From NCBI GenBank assembly GCA_963823215.1, contig CAWGKT010000012.1, positions 248,001 to 312,000 on the forward strand: a DNA stretch of 64,000 nucleotides, in the 5' to 3' direction. Below the pieces are notes generated by a model. The model was not told the DNA's origin, did not search any database, and saw only the letters and a list, made by a program, of their open reading frames with translations. The position numbers were made by a program, and so were the translations under genes. Source of the stretch: CAIWHR01 sp963823215 (lineage in GTDB: Bacteria; Pseudomonadota; Gammaproteobacteria; Burkholderiales; Casimicrobiaceae). Shown here piece after piece: positions 56,475 through 64,000 of this stretch (position 1 is the stretch's first letter; every line of letters begins with the position of its first letter).

Positions 56475-57012
56475 CGCGCCTCCCGCACGCTCACGCGCGT
56501 CGTGGTGAGTGCATAGGTGCGCTTCCCGCCGGTTGGCCCCGCAAATGTCACTTCGGCAGAGACGCGGTAAAGGCGCGTTGGCATTGTGTCGGCCACGGAT
56601 GCGAGTTCGGGAGAGCCTCCCCCGGCGGAGAATACGGCTCCACCCGTGTCGCCCACTCGATGCGGCCGTCGTCGACGGCGCCGGATTGCGTCGCTTCCCG
56701 CAACGGTTGCGCGGCCGCGGCGGTGGCGAGCGCGCTTTCCGCGACCAGCACGGCGCGGCTGTAGTCGTCGGCCGCCGAAGCGTTGTTGAGCGCAGCCGAG
56801 AACAGCCGGAACAGCGCGACGGCCACGAGCGAAAGGATCACGAACGCGACCAGGACCTCGAGCAGCGAAAAGCCGCACGACCGCTTGCGCACCGCAGCGG
56901 GACGTGAATGATGCGGGGCACGCGGGCGCGCAATGGCAGGCGCCACAGTGCCGCGGAGCAAGTAGCGTACCGGCGTGTGGCCCTCCCGTCGGTTGACGCG
57001 ATGATCTCGCAT
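56471..57012 (-). CDS. gspI: Type II secretion minor pseudopilin GspI, apparent homopolymer frameshift
   Basis: Minor pseudopilin with the prepilin site CGFSLLEVLVAFVILSLV near residue 47. The frame from ATG 57012 reads through SALATAAAAQPLREATQ and VEPYSPPG, then loses register in a run of five C (plus strand 56619-56623); adding one G gives GGSPELASVADTMPTRLYRV and a normal end (TTTRVSVREAR). The length of 542 nt becomes divisible by three after this correction. The leader of 46 residues before the cleavage site is long; a GTG or other start further in is possible. Because the flanking pseudopilin genes are intact, I treat this as one gene with a probable assembly indel. Confidence 0.82.
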
Positions 57013-57019
57013 CGTTCGG

Positions 57020-57517
57020 TCAATCCAGGATGGTCACGCGACCGCTGAGCCAATCCACATCGACGTCGTACTTGCGCTCGCCGACGGCCAGCGTGATGCG
57101 TCCGCCGTTCGACCCGCCGTCCGGGAAGAAACGAATGGCGCCCACGTGCTCGCTGACGAGGTCGCTCTGCGCCGTGAACAGCTTGAGCTCGATCGCGCGC
57201 GGCAATGCATGCTCGTGCCGCTCGGGCTCGGCCGTGAACGTCCGGCGCTCGAGGTCGAGCACGACGCGCGTCTCTTGCCGCGTGGCGAGCGCCTCGCTCC
57301 GCGCGAGGCGCAATCCGGCCGCGACCTGGCGCGCCGCGCCCTTCAGCTCGCTGGTCGACACTCCACCACCGAACATCGGCACGACCATCGCTGCCACGAT
57401 CGCCATGATTGACAGCACGATCAGGAGTTCGAGCAGCGTCACTCCGCGCGACTGCGGTTGCGGAAACCGTCGCCCCGACGAGGCGGCGGCGCATCGCGCG
57501 GGCGCTCGCTCGATCAT
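57020..57517 (-). CDS. gspH: Type II secretion minor pseudopilin GspH
   Basis: Minor pseudopilin of 165 residues. The prepilin site RGVTLLELLIVLSIMAIVAAMV is near residue 25, after a leader of 24 residues. The soluble domain has LRLARSEALATRQETRVVLD and AIRFFPDGGSNGGRITLAVGER, typical of GspH/FimT. It overlaps the GspG stop by 4 nt (ATGA) and ends 7 nt before the gspI start. Function in the pseudopilus is by family membership. Confidence 0.92.
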   Translation of the reverse strand: MIERAPARCAAASSGRRFPQPQSRGVTLLELLIVLSIMAIVAAMVVPMFGGGVSTSELKGAARQVAAGLRLARSEALATRQETRVVLDLERRTFTAEPERHEHALPRAIELKLFTAQSDLVSEHVGAIRFFPDGGSNGGRITLAVGERKYDVDVDWLSGRVTILD

Positions 57518-57951
57518 TGCTGCGAGCTCACGATATCCTTGTTCGGACCCTCGCCGCCTTCCTTGCCATCGGCACCGAGCGAAATGATCTCGTAGGGAGC
57601 GCTCTGGCCTGGCGATAGGTATTTGTACTCGTTGCCCCAGGGATCCTTCGGCACCGACGATTTCTTCCAGTACGGGCCGTTCCAGTTCGTCACGCCGGAC
57701 GGTGCGCTGATCAGCGCCTGCATGCCTTCCTGCGTCGTCGGGTAGCGGCCGATCTCGAGCTTGTAGAGGTCGAGCGTCTGCCCGATCTGTCCGATCTCGA
57801 TCTTCGCCGCGTCGGCCTTGGCCTTCTCGCCCTTGCCGATGAAGTTGCCGCCGACGATGCCGAGCACGATGCCGATCAGCACCAGCACGACCAGGATTTC
57901 GATCAAGGTCATGCCGCGTGCGTTGCTGCGCGTGAGTTCAGGTCGAAACAT
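57514..57951 (-). CDS. gspG: Type II secretion major pseudopilin GspG
   Basis: Major pseudopilin of 145 residues. The leader MFRPELTRSNARG is cleaved before MTLIEILVVLVLIGIVLG, with Glu at +5. The C-terminal part carries the GspG signature: LDLYKLEIGRYPTTQEGMQALI, GPYWKKSSVPKDPWGNEYKYLSPG, ISLGADGKEGGEGPNKDI with the calcium-binding loop. Polymerised in the periplasm after prepilin peptidase processing; no gspO/pilD gene is in view. ATG 57951 is the natural start; overlap with gspH implies coupling. Confidence 0.96.
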   Translation of the reverse strand: MFRPELTRSNARGMTLIEILVVLVLIGIVLGIVGGNFIGKGEKAKADAAKIEIGQIGQTLDLYKLEIGRYPTTQEGMQALISAPSGVTNWNGPYWKKSSVPKDPWGNEYKYLSPGQSAPYEIISLGADGKEGGEGPNKDIVSSQQ

Positions 57952-58018
57952 CGGAATTCCTTTGCTTATGGCCGCGGCGATGGCTGCGTTCCGAGGCGTG
58001 AAAGTAATTAGACATGCT

Positions 58019-59260
58019 TCACTGGACAAGTTCGCTCATGCCCATGACGCCCAGCAGAATCGAGAACACGATTCCGCCGATCATCACGGCCAGCGAGAGG
58101 ATCAGCGCCGGTTCGAGGATGGCGAGGAAGCGCCTGACCGCGAGCTGCACTTCACGGTCGTAGACATCGGCGACGCGGATCAGCATTTCCTCGAGGCGGC
58201 CGGATTCCTCGCCGACCAGGATCATCTGCACCGCCAGACGGGGATACAGCCCCGTTTCGCCGAGCGGCCGGCCGAACCCCTTGCCCTCGCGCAGGCGCAC
58301 GATCACGCCCTCGAGCGCGCCGGCGAGCACGCCGTTGCCGATCGTTTCCTTGACGATCGCGAGGCCGGAAAGCAGGGTGACGCCGTTGCCGAGCAGCGTC
58401 GAGAGCGTGCGCGCGAAGCGCGCGACATCGACCTTCGTCACCAGATCGCCGACCAGCGGCATCCGCAGCACGCGCGCATCCCAGCGCAGCCGCGCAGCCG
58501 GCTGTGCGAGCTTGTGCCGGACCCACCACGTCACGAGCACCACGCCGGCCGCGACCGCCCACCACCAGTGCCGCAATCCCGTGCCCACGACGATGACGAC
58601 CTGCGTGGCGAGCGGCAGCGCCTTGCCGGCCTGCGCGAAGGTCTGCTCGAACTGCGGCACGACCCATACGAGCAGCACCATGACCGACAGCACCGCGACG
58701 CCGATCAGGATGCACGGATAGATGAGCGCGGACTTCACGTTCTCGCGCAGCTCCTTGTTGCGTTCCATCGTGTCGGCGAGTCGCGTTAGGACCACGCCTA
58801 GCGCACCACCTGCCTCGCCCGCGCGCACGATGTTGATGTAGAAGCGGGAAAACACCTCGCGTCGCACGTCGAGCGCCTGCGACAGCGATTTGCCGCCACG
58901 CACATCGTCGCGAATCTGCTGCAGCAGTTCGGCGGCGGGCGGAGCCGCGGCGAGGCCGATCAGGATCTCGAGCCCGCGGTCGAGCGGCATGCCGGCGTTG
59001 AGCAGCGTCGCGAGCTCCCGGGTGATCGCCAGCAGCTGATCGCGATGGACGCTTTTCGATGCGAACCAGCGCCGGCGGGGCACCGGGTCCGTGCGACCGG
59101 CACTCGGCGCGGCGGCCGCACCGGTCGCGCGCGCCACCTGCATCGGCAGCATGCCCTGGTCGCGCAGGCGCTCGACGATCTCGCTCTCGTTGGCGGCGTC
59201 GAGCTCGCCGGTGGCGACATCGCCCGCTGCATTGACCGCCTTGTAACGATAGATCGGCAT
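58019..59260 (-). CDS. gspF: Type II secretion inner-membrane protein GspF
   Basis: Polytopic platform protein of 413 residues with two repeated T2SSF domains. The N-terminus MPIYRYKAVNAAGDVATGELDA is typical. Repeats include LLAITRELATLLNAGMPLDRGL and ARFARTLSTLLGNGVTLLSGLAIV; membrane segments are ILIGVAVLSVMVLLVWVVPQF, LRHWWWAVAAGVVLVTWW and LEPALILSLAVMIGGIVFSIL. It interacts with GspE and GspL and moves pseudopilins. It lies 77 nt downstream of gspE and 67 nt upstream of gspG. Confidence 0.95.
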   Translation of the reverse strand: MPIYRYKAVNAAGDVATGELDAANESEIVERLRDQGMLPMQVARATGAAAAPSAGRTDPVPRRRWFASKSVHRDQLLAITRELATLLNAGMPLDRGLEILIGLAAAPPAAELLQQIRDDVRGGKSLSQALDVRREVFSRFYINIVRAGEAGGALGVVLTRLADTMERNKELRENVKSALIYPCILIGVAVLSVMVLLVWVVPQFEQTFAQAGKALPLATQVVIVVGTGLRHWWWAVAAGVVLVTWWVRHKLAQPAARLRWDARVLRMPLVGDLVTKVDVARFARTLSTLLGNGVTLLSGLAIVKETIGNGVLAGALEGVIVRLREGKGFGRPLGETGLYPRLAVQMILVGEESGRLEEMLIRVADVYDREVQLAVRRFLAILEPALILSLAVMIGGIVFSILLGVMGMSELVQ

Positions 59261-59337
59261 GGGTAGCGAGGGGTTCCTCGTGTGCTGCGTGCTTGTGACC
59301 GGGCCGGCGCAGCGCGCGGCCGCCGGGCGTCAAGCGC

Positions 59338-61017
59338 TCAGCTCTCGCGCGTGACGCGGAGCACTTCCTCGAACGTGGTGATCCCGCGGACGGCCTTGCG
59401 CAGGCCGTCCTCGTACATCGTCAGCATGCCCTCGCGGATCGCCTCGTTGCGCAGGTCGCTCGCGGTCCCGTGCTTCATCACCAGACTGCGCATCGGATCG
59501 GAGATCGGCAGCATTTCCATGATGCTGATCCGGCCCGTGTAGCCGGTATGGGCGCACTGCGCGCAACCGATGGGACGGTAGAGCGTGATCTCCTTCGCGC
59601 TGGCGAACCGGTCGAGCCGCATCTGCTCGACGATCTCCGGCAGCGCCGCGTGCGGCTCCTTGCAGTGCGGGCAGAGCGTGCGGACGAGCCGCTGCGCGAG
59701 CACGCCAATGACGGTGGACGTCAACAGGTAGTCCTCGACGCCCATGTCGAGCAGGCGGTTCATCGTGCTGGCCGCGTCGTTGGTGTGTACGGTGGACAGC
59801 ACGAGGTGGCCCGTCAGCGCCGACTGCACCGCGATCTCCGCCGTCTCGAGGTCGCGGATCTCGCCGATCATGATCACGTCGGGGTCCTGCCGCACGATCG
59901 AGCGCAGCGCGTTGGCGAAGGTCAGGTTGATCTGCGGCTTCACCTGGATCTGGTTGATCCCCGGCATCTGGTACTCGACGGGATCCTCGACGGTCAGGAT
60001 CTTCACGTCCGGCTGGTTCAGGCGCTCGAGCGCGGTGTAGAGCGTGGTCGTCTTGCCCGAGCCCGTGGGTCCGGTGACGAGCAGGATCCCGTGCGGCTGC
60101 ATCAGCACCGCAAGGAAGCGCTCGAGGATGTCGTCCTCGAAGCCGAGCCGGGCGAAATCGAGCGCGACGCCACCCTTGTCGAGGATCCGCATGACGACCG
60201 ATTCGCCGTGCATCGTCGGCACCGTGGAGATCCGCAGGTCGATGTCCTTGCCGTGAACGCGCAGCCGGATGCGCCCGTCCTGCGGCAGCCGGCGCTCGGC
60301 GATGTCGAGGTTCGCCATGATCTTGACCCGCGAAATCACCGCCGCCGAGAAGCGGCGCGGGGGCGACTCGACCTCGTGCAGCACGCCGTCGATCCGGTAC
60401 CGGACCGCGAGCCTGTTCTCGAACGGCTCGATGTGGATGTCGGACGCCCGCGCGTCGAGCGCGTTGGTGATGATGAGCGAGACGAGCCGGATCACCGGCG
60501 CCTCGGACGCGAGGTCCTTCAGCTGCTGGACGTCGGCGTCGAACGCGAGCTCGTCGCGCTGCTCGACATCGCCGACGATCTGGCCCACCGCCGTGCGCCC
60601 GGCGCCGTAGAGGCGCTCGAGCGCGGCGTCGAGTTCAGACGGGATGGCGACCAGCGGCTTCACCTCGCGGCCGGTCGCCATCCGGAAGGCGCCGATCGTG
60701 TAGGTGTCGGTGGGATCGGCCATCGCGAGCGCGAGCTCGCGCTCGTCCTCCTTCAACGGCAGCGCGTGCGCCTCGCGCAGGAAGCGGGGCGAGATGCGCT
60801 CTTCCATGATCGGAAATTCGGGGTAGCCGGCGGCATCGACCAGCTGCAGGCCAAGCTGTGCCGCGAGCGCCTCGCTGACGTCGCGCTGCGCGCAGAGTCC
60901 GAGCGTGACCAGGAGCGAGCCGAGCTTTTCGCCACCCTCCTGCTGCAGCCGCAAGGCGCGCTCGACGCCGGCGGCGTCCAACTTGCCGCGGGCGATCAGG
61001 ATCTCGCCGATGCGCAT
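59338..61017 (-). CDS. gspE: Type II secretion ATPase GspE
   Basis: Cytoplasmic hexameric ATPase of 559 residues powering secretion. The N-terminal MshEN-type domain (MRIGEILIARGKLDAAGVERAL, KLGSLLVTLGLC) is followed by the CTE core: Walker A GPTGSGKTTTLYTAL, Asp box ILTVEDPVEYQMPG, Walker B DPDVIMIGEIRDLETAEI and His box LSTVHTNDA. A zinc-binding tetracysteine motif (CPHC...CAQC) is near the C-terminus. ATG 61017 gives the expected start; an upstream in-frame codon is less likely. First gene of the secretion operon, reading gspE-F-G-H-I-J-K-L-M-C-D. The upstream neighbour hemL is on the same strand, 243 nt away. Confidence 0.97.
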   Translation of the reverse strand: MRIGEILIARGKLDAAGVERALRLQQEGGEKLGSLLVTLGLCAQRDVSEALAAQLGLQLVDAAGYPEFPIMEERISPRFLREAHALPLKEDERELALAMADPTDTYTIGAFRMATGREVKPLVAIPSELDAALERLYGAGRTAVGQIVGDVEQRDELAFDADVQQLKDLASEAPVIRLVSLIITNALDARASDIHIEPFENRLAVRYRIDGVLHEVESPPRRFSAAVISRVKIMANLDIAERRLPQDGRIRLRVHGKDIDLRISTVPTMHGESVVMRILDKGGVALDFARLGFEDDILERFLAVLMQPHGILLVTGPTGSGKTTTLYTALERLNQPDVKILTVEDPVEYQMPGINQIQVKPQINLTFANALRSIVRQDPDVIMIGEIRDLETAEIAVQSALTGHLVLSTVHTNDAASTMNRLLDMGVEDYLLTSTVIGVLAQRLVRTLCPHCKEPHAALPEIVEQMRLDRFASAKEITLYRPIGCAQCAHTGYTGRISIMEMLPISDPMRSLVMKHGTASDLRNEAIREGMLTMYEDGLRKAVRGITTFEEVLRVTRES

Positions 61018-61260
61018 GGACTCAAATTCGTTCACCGTGTCTTTCACGCAGGAAGTGCTCGGACGATGATAGCACGCCGACCTCGTTTCCAATCTCGTTT
61101 AGCCGGACGAATCAAGGCTTTGCGTGTGTTTCTTCCGGCCAATTGTCGTCGTCGCCCGACGGTCTGGGACGAGATCGTCGCCGCCACCCGACGGATTCGG
61201 CCGCAGCCGACGTCGTCGGTGCGGCCAAGCGCGCGGACGCGCGCGCCTGAGGACGGCGTC

Positions 61261-62541
61261 TCAGCGGATGGCGGCGAAAGCCTTGTCGGCGTGCGCCAGC
61301 GTCGCCGCGATGTCGGCGGCACTGTGCGCCGCGCTGACGAATCCTGCCTCGAAGGCGGAAGGCGCGAAATACACGCCGGCATCCAGCATCGCGTGAAAGA
61401 ATCGGTTGAACCGATCCTTGTCGGAGGCCATCACCGCGTCGTAGGTGTCGGGGACCGCGGGCGCGAAATAGAGGCCGAACATCCCTCCCGCCGACTGCGC
61501 GGCAAAGGGCACGCCGGCGCGCCGCGCCGCGGCCGCAAGGCCATCGGTAAGCGATTTGGTCACGGCGGCAAGCCGGTCGTGAAAACCGGGCGCCTCGATT
61601 TCGCGCAACGTCGCGAGGCCCGCGGCCACCGCCACCGGGTTGCCCGAAAGCGTCCCCGCCTGATAGACGGGACCGAGCGGCGCGATCCTTTCCATGATCG
61701 CGCGCTTGCCGCCGAAGGCGCCCACCGGCATGCCGCCGCCGATCACCTTGCCCAGCGTGGTCAGGTCCGGCGTGATGCCGTACAGGCCCTGCGCGCCGCG
61801 CGGATGCACGCGAAAGCCCGTCATCACCTCGTCGAAGATCAGTACGGCGCCGTGGCGATCGCACACCGCGCGCAACCCCGACAGGAAGCCCTCGCGCGGC
61901 ATGATGAGGTTCATGTTGCCGACGATCGGCTCGACGATGATGCAGGCGATGTCGCTGCCGCCCTTGGCGAACGCAGCCTCCACCGCCGCGATGTCGTTGT
62001 ACGGCAGCACGATCGTTTCATTGGCGATCGCCGGCGGCACGCCGGCCGACGATGGCTGCCCGAAGGTCAGGGCACCCGATCCTGCTTTCACCAGCAGGCT
62101 GTCGCCGTGCCCGTGGTAACAGCCCTCGAACTTGACGATCTTGCTGCGTCCGGTGAAGCCGCGCGCAAGCCGCAGGGCCGTCATCGTGGCTTCCGTTCCG
62201 GACGACACGAGGCGCACCATCTCCAGTGACGGCAGGAGGCGACAAAGCGTCTCGGCCATCTCGATTTCGATCTCCGTCGGCGCGCCGAACGACAGCCCGT
62301 GCTGTGCGGTTTCCTGCACGGCACGGACGACCGCCGGGTGCGCATGGCCGAGAATCGCCGGTCCCCAGGAACCGACATAATCGATATAACGCTTGCCGTC
62401 CGCGTCCCACAGGCAGGCGCCCTCGCCGCGCGTGAAAAAGCGCGGCGCACCGCCAACCGAACGGAAGGCGCGGACCGGCGAATTGACGCCGGCCGGGATC
62501 GTGCGCTGGGCCCGGGCAAAAAGTTCCTCGTTGCGACTCAT
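61261..62541 (-). CDS. hemL: Glutamate-1-semialdehyde 2,1-aminomutase
   Basis: PLP enzyme of the C5 tetrapyrrole pathway, converting glutamate-1-semialdehyde to 5-aminolevulinate. 426 residues. Motifs: RSVGGAPRFFTRGEGACLWDADG, YHGHGDSLLVKAGSG, VLIFDEVMTGFRVHPRGAQG and TTLGKVIGGGMPVGAFGG with the Schiff-base Lys. The ATG 62541 (MSRNEELFARAQRTIPAGV) matches the usual N-terminus. It is on the same strand and close downstream of thiE (64 nt), a common betaproteobacterial arrangement. Product is secure. Confidence 0.97.
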   Translation of the reverse strand: MSRNEELFARAQRTIPAGVNSPVRAFRSVGGAPRFFTRGEGACLWDADGKRYIDYVGSWGPAILGHAHPAVVRAVQETAQHGLSFGAPTEIEIEMAETLCRLLPSLEMVRLVSSGTEATMTALRLARGFTGRSKIVKFEGCYHGHGDSLLVKAGSGALTFGQPSSAGVPPAIANETIVLPYNDIAAVEAAFAKGGSDIACIIVEPIVGNMNLIMPREGFLSGLRAVCDRHGAVLIFDEVMTGFRVHPRGAQGLYGITPDLTTLGKVIGGGMPVGAFGGKRAIMERIAPLGPVYQAGTLSGNPVAVAAGLATLREIEAPGFHDRLAAVTKSLTDGLAAAARRAGVPFAAQSAGGMFGLYFAPAVPDTYDAVMASDKDRFNRFFHAMLDAGVYFAPSAFEAGFVSAAHSAADIAATLAHADKAFAAIR

Positions 62542-62604
62542 GATCATCCTGATGGCAAAGTTGGGATTGTCGTTCGGCGCGCGCCAGCGCAAATCGCTGC
62601 ACCG

Positions 62605-63285
62605 TCACCCCGTCGGGCGCGACCGTCCCCATCGTCCGGCGATCGCCCGCGCGGCGGCTTCCACGTCCGGCGGATCGAACACCGCCGAGATCACGGCGAC
62701 CGCTTGCGCCCCGGCGCGTTCCAGTCTTCCCGCATTCTCCGCGGTGATGCCGCCAATCGCGACCACCGGCACGCCCAACGTCCCGGCACGCGCGAGCAGC
62801 GCAACGTCGGCACGGCGGGCTTCCGGCTTCACGATCGACGGAAAAAAACTGCCGAAGGCAACGTAGTCCGCTCCGGCGGCCACCGCGGCTTCGGCCCGCG
62901 CGAAATCGTTGTAACAGGAAATACCGATGATGCGCTCGGGGCCGACGATCGTGCGTGCATCGGTAGCGCTGCCGTCAGCCTCGCCAAGGTGCACGCCGTC
63001 AGCACCCACGGCGGCGCAGAGCGCGGCATCGTCGTTGACGAGGAACAGCGCTCCGCGCTCCCTGGTGATGCGGCCAAGCGCCTCGGCCTGCCCGTATCGC
63101 AGCGCGGCATCCGTGCATTTGCTCCGGTACTGGATGGCGCGGGCGCCGCCCGCGAGCGCGGCCCCGACGCGGGCGACGAGGTCCGCCGTGTCCGCGAGGT
63201 CCGGCGTCACCGCGTAGAGCCCGACGAGACGCCGGACTTTAGCGCAGCGGACGACCGCCGAGTCGTCAATGCCGGCTGCGAGCAT
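62605..63285 (-). CDS. thiE: Thiamine-phosphate synthase
   Basis: 226-residue enzyme joining HMP-pyrophosphate and thiazole phosphate in thiamine synthesis. TIM-barrel motifs: LVGLYAVTPDLADTADL, GARAIQYRSKCTD, LFLVNDDAALCAAVGADGVHLGEAD, IIGISCYNDF, DYVAFGSFFPS and VVAIGGITAENAG with the phosphate-binding GGI. It starts at ATG 63285 inside the end of thiD (20-nt overlap), so the two are translationally coupled. Length and order with hemL downstream fit betaproteobacteria. Confidence 0.96.
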   Translation of the reverse strand: MLAAGIDDSAVVRCAKVRRLVGLYAVTPDLADTADLVARVGAALAGGARAIQYRSKCTDAALRYGQAEALGRITRERGALFLVNDDAALCAAVGADGVHLGEADGSATDARTIVGPERIIGISCYNDFARAEAAVAAGADYVAFGSFFPSIVKPEARRADVALLARAGTLGVPVVAIGGITAENAGRLERAGAQAVAVISAVFDPPDVEAAARAIAGRWGRSRPTG

Positions 63286-64000
63286 CGGAAGCTGGCGGCG
63301 CCGCGGTGTCGTCCCCGGGCGTTGCCGCCTCGTCCCGCGCCCAGAACAGCCGATCGGGAATGAACTGGCCCATGCCCGGCCGGTACGCGCTCTTGAGCGT
63401 CTGCCACACGTAGTCCTGCGCCTCGCGCACCGCATCGGGCAGATCGAGCCCGTTGGCAAGCATGGCGGCAATGGCGGACGCCAGCGTGCAACCGGAGCCA
63501 TGGTAGCTGCCGGGCAAACGGGCCCACGTGTCGCTGCGCACGACGCCGTTCTTCGTGTACAGCGTGTTGACAACCTCCGGCGTGGCCTCGTGTGTGCCGG
63601 TGATGAGCACGTACTGCGCACCCATCCCGATCAGCCGCTCCGCGCAGACAGCAAGCGGCGCGTCGTCGTCCTCGGCATCGGCAAGCCTTCGCGCCTCGAT
63701 GCTGTTCGGCGTCAGGATCGTGGTGTGCGGCAGCAGCAGTTCACGGATCGCGTCGATCATCTCTTCGGACGCGAATTCGTCGCCGCGGCCCGACGTGAGC
63801 ACGGGGTCGAACACCAGCGGGACGTCGGGATAATCGGCAATGATCTCCGCGATGGCGGCAATGCTCTCGATGCTCCCCAGCACCCCGATCTTGAACGCAT
63901 CCACCGGCATGTCCTCGAGCAGGCAGCGCGCCTGGTCGGCCACCCATTCGGCGTCCAGCGCCAGCACACCCTCGACGCCGCGGGTGTCCTGCACCGTGAT
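63266..64000 (-). CDS. thiD: Hydroxymethylpyrimidine/phosphomethylpyrimidine kinase (start beyond window)
   Basis: Ribokinase-fold kinase that phosphorylates HMP and HMP-phosphate. The visible 244 residues lack the N-terminus. Conserved pieces are VQDTRGVEGV, FKIGVLGSIESI, VFDPVLTSGRGDEF, LTPNSIEARRLAD, VLITGTHEATPEV and the anion-hole/catalytic LPGSYHGSGCTLASAIAAMLANG with the Asp-equivalent GSGCTLA. The C-terminal tail PGDDTAAPPASDARSRH is longer than in E. coli. It overlaps thiE by 20 nt. The gene continues beyond the window's right edge, so the start is unknown. Confidence 0.94.
   Translation of the reverse strand: MTVQDTRGVEGVLALDAEWVADQARCLLEDMPVDAFKIGVLGSIESIAAIAEIIADYPDVPLVFDPVLTSGRGDEFASEEMIDAIRELLLPHTTILTPNSIEARRLADAEDDDAPLAVCAERLIGMGAQYVLITGTHEATPEVVNTLYTKNGVVRSDTWARLPGSYHGSGCTLASAIAAMLANGLDLPDAVREAQDYVWQTLKSAYRPGMGQFIPDRLFWARDEAATPGDDTAAPPASDARSRH

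Noticed and set aside
59470..62229. 919-codon plus-strand open frame opposite gspE and hemL
   Set aside because: Highly charged, low-complexity shadow of two well-conserved minus-strand genes.

Overview
The window is a high-GC proteobacterial chromosome segment, most likely from a betaproteobacterium. Supporting signs are a 16S-tRNA-Ile-tRNA-Ala-23S-5S operon with betaproteobacterial-looking helix 25 flanks, a canonical sigma70-type rRNA promoter, a complete type II secretion operon ending in gspD, and TACAAT/TATAAT-type promoters. I cannot assign a genus without a database search of the 16S gene.

Layout. 1-5575: the 5' part of an ammonium transporter, a MscS-type channel, monothiol glutaredoxin, a 2-hydroxyacid dehydrogenase divergent from a stand-alone MetE-core methyltransferase, and a cold-shock gene with a clear terminator. 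5576-16531: a 10.9-kb integrated element in the 3' half of tRNA-Phe, bounded by 45-bp perfect direct repeats and carrying an integrase beside the intact tRNA. Its cargo is a HigA/HigB-like pair with a promoter/operator (toxin reading frame scrambled), an outer-membrane barrel protein, a triheme-type c lipoprotein, a FecR-domain protein, a CHASE2 class III nucleotide cyclase, a frameshifted second recombinase and a small HTH gene overlapping the integrase. 16598-28857: a fluoroacetate-dehalogenase-like hydrolase, a sugar-acid dehydratase, a DegP-like protein without an evident catalytic triad, a membrane-fused spermidine-synthase-like protein, mtnA plus a class II aldolase, a frameshifted HerA-like ATPase, and a GGDEF-EAL protein.

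29012-34939 is an rRNA operon on the minus strand whose 23S gene contains an intervening sequence of about 280 nt at helix 25. 35311-45893 is a glycan/surface cluster: a DUF5672/SEC-C/TPR/glycosyltransferase fusion, a GT41-like TPR protein, a GT4 enzyme, a methyltransferase, a Wzt/Wzm-type ABC exporter and a parvulin PPIase. 45914-49199 holds two secreted proteins broken by small frameshifts and a lipoprotein. 49501-61017 is a type II secretion operon transcribed gspE-F-G-H-I-J-K-L-M-C-D on the minus strand. The window ends with hemL, thiE and the start-truncated thiD.

Two threads cross the window. A short GC-rich repeat sits exactly between the stop codon of one gene and the start of the next at two unrelated operon junctions (24021-24095 and 56355-56474), adding an optional N-terminal extension. 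Seven genes are interrupted or scrambled by 1-2 nt indels, at least three of them in homopolymers, so assembly errors and real decay must be distinguished before any of these genes is called dead.
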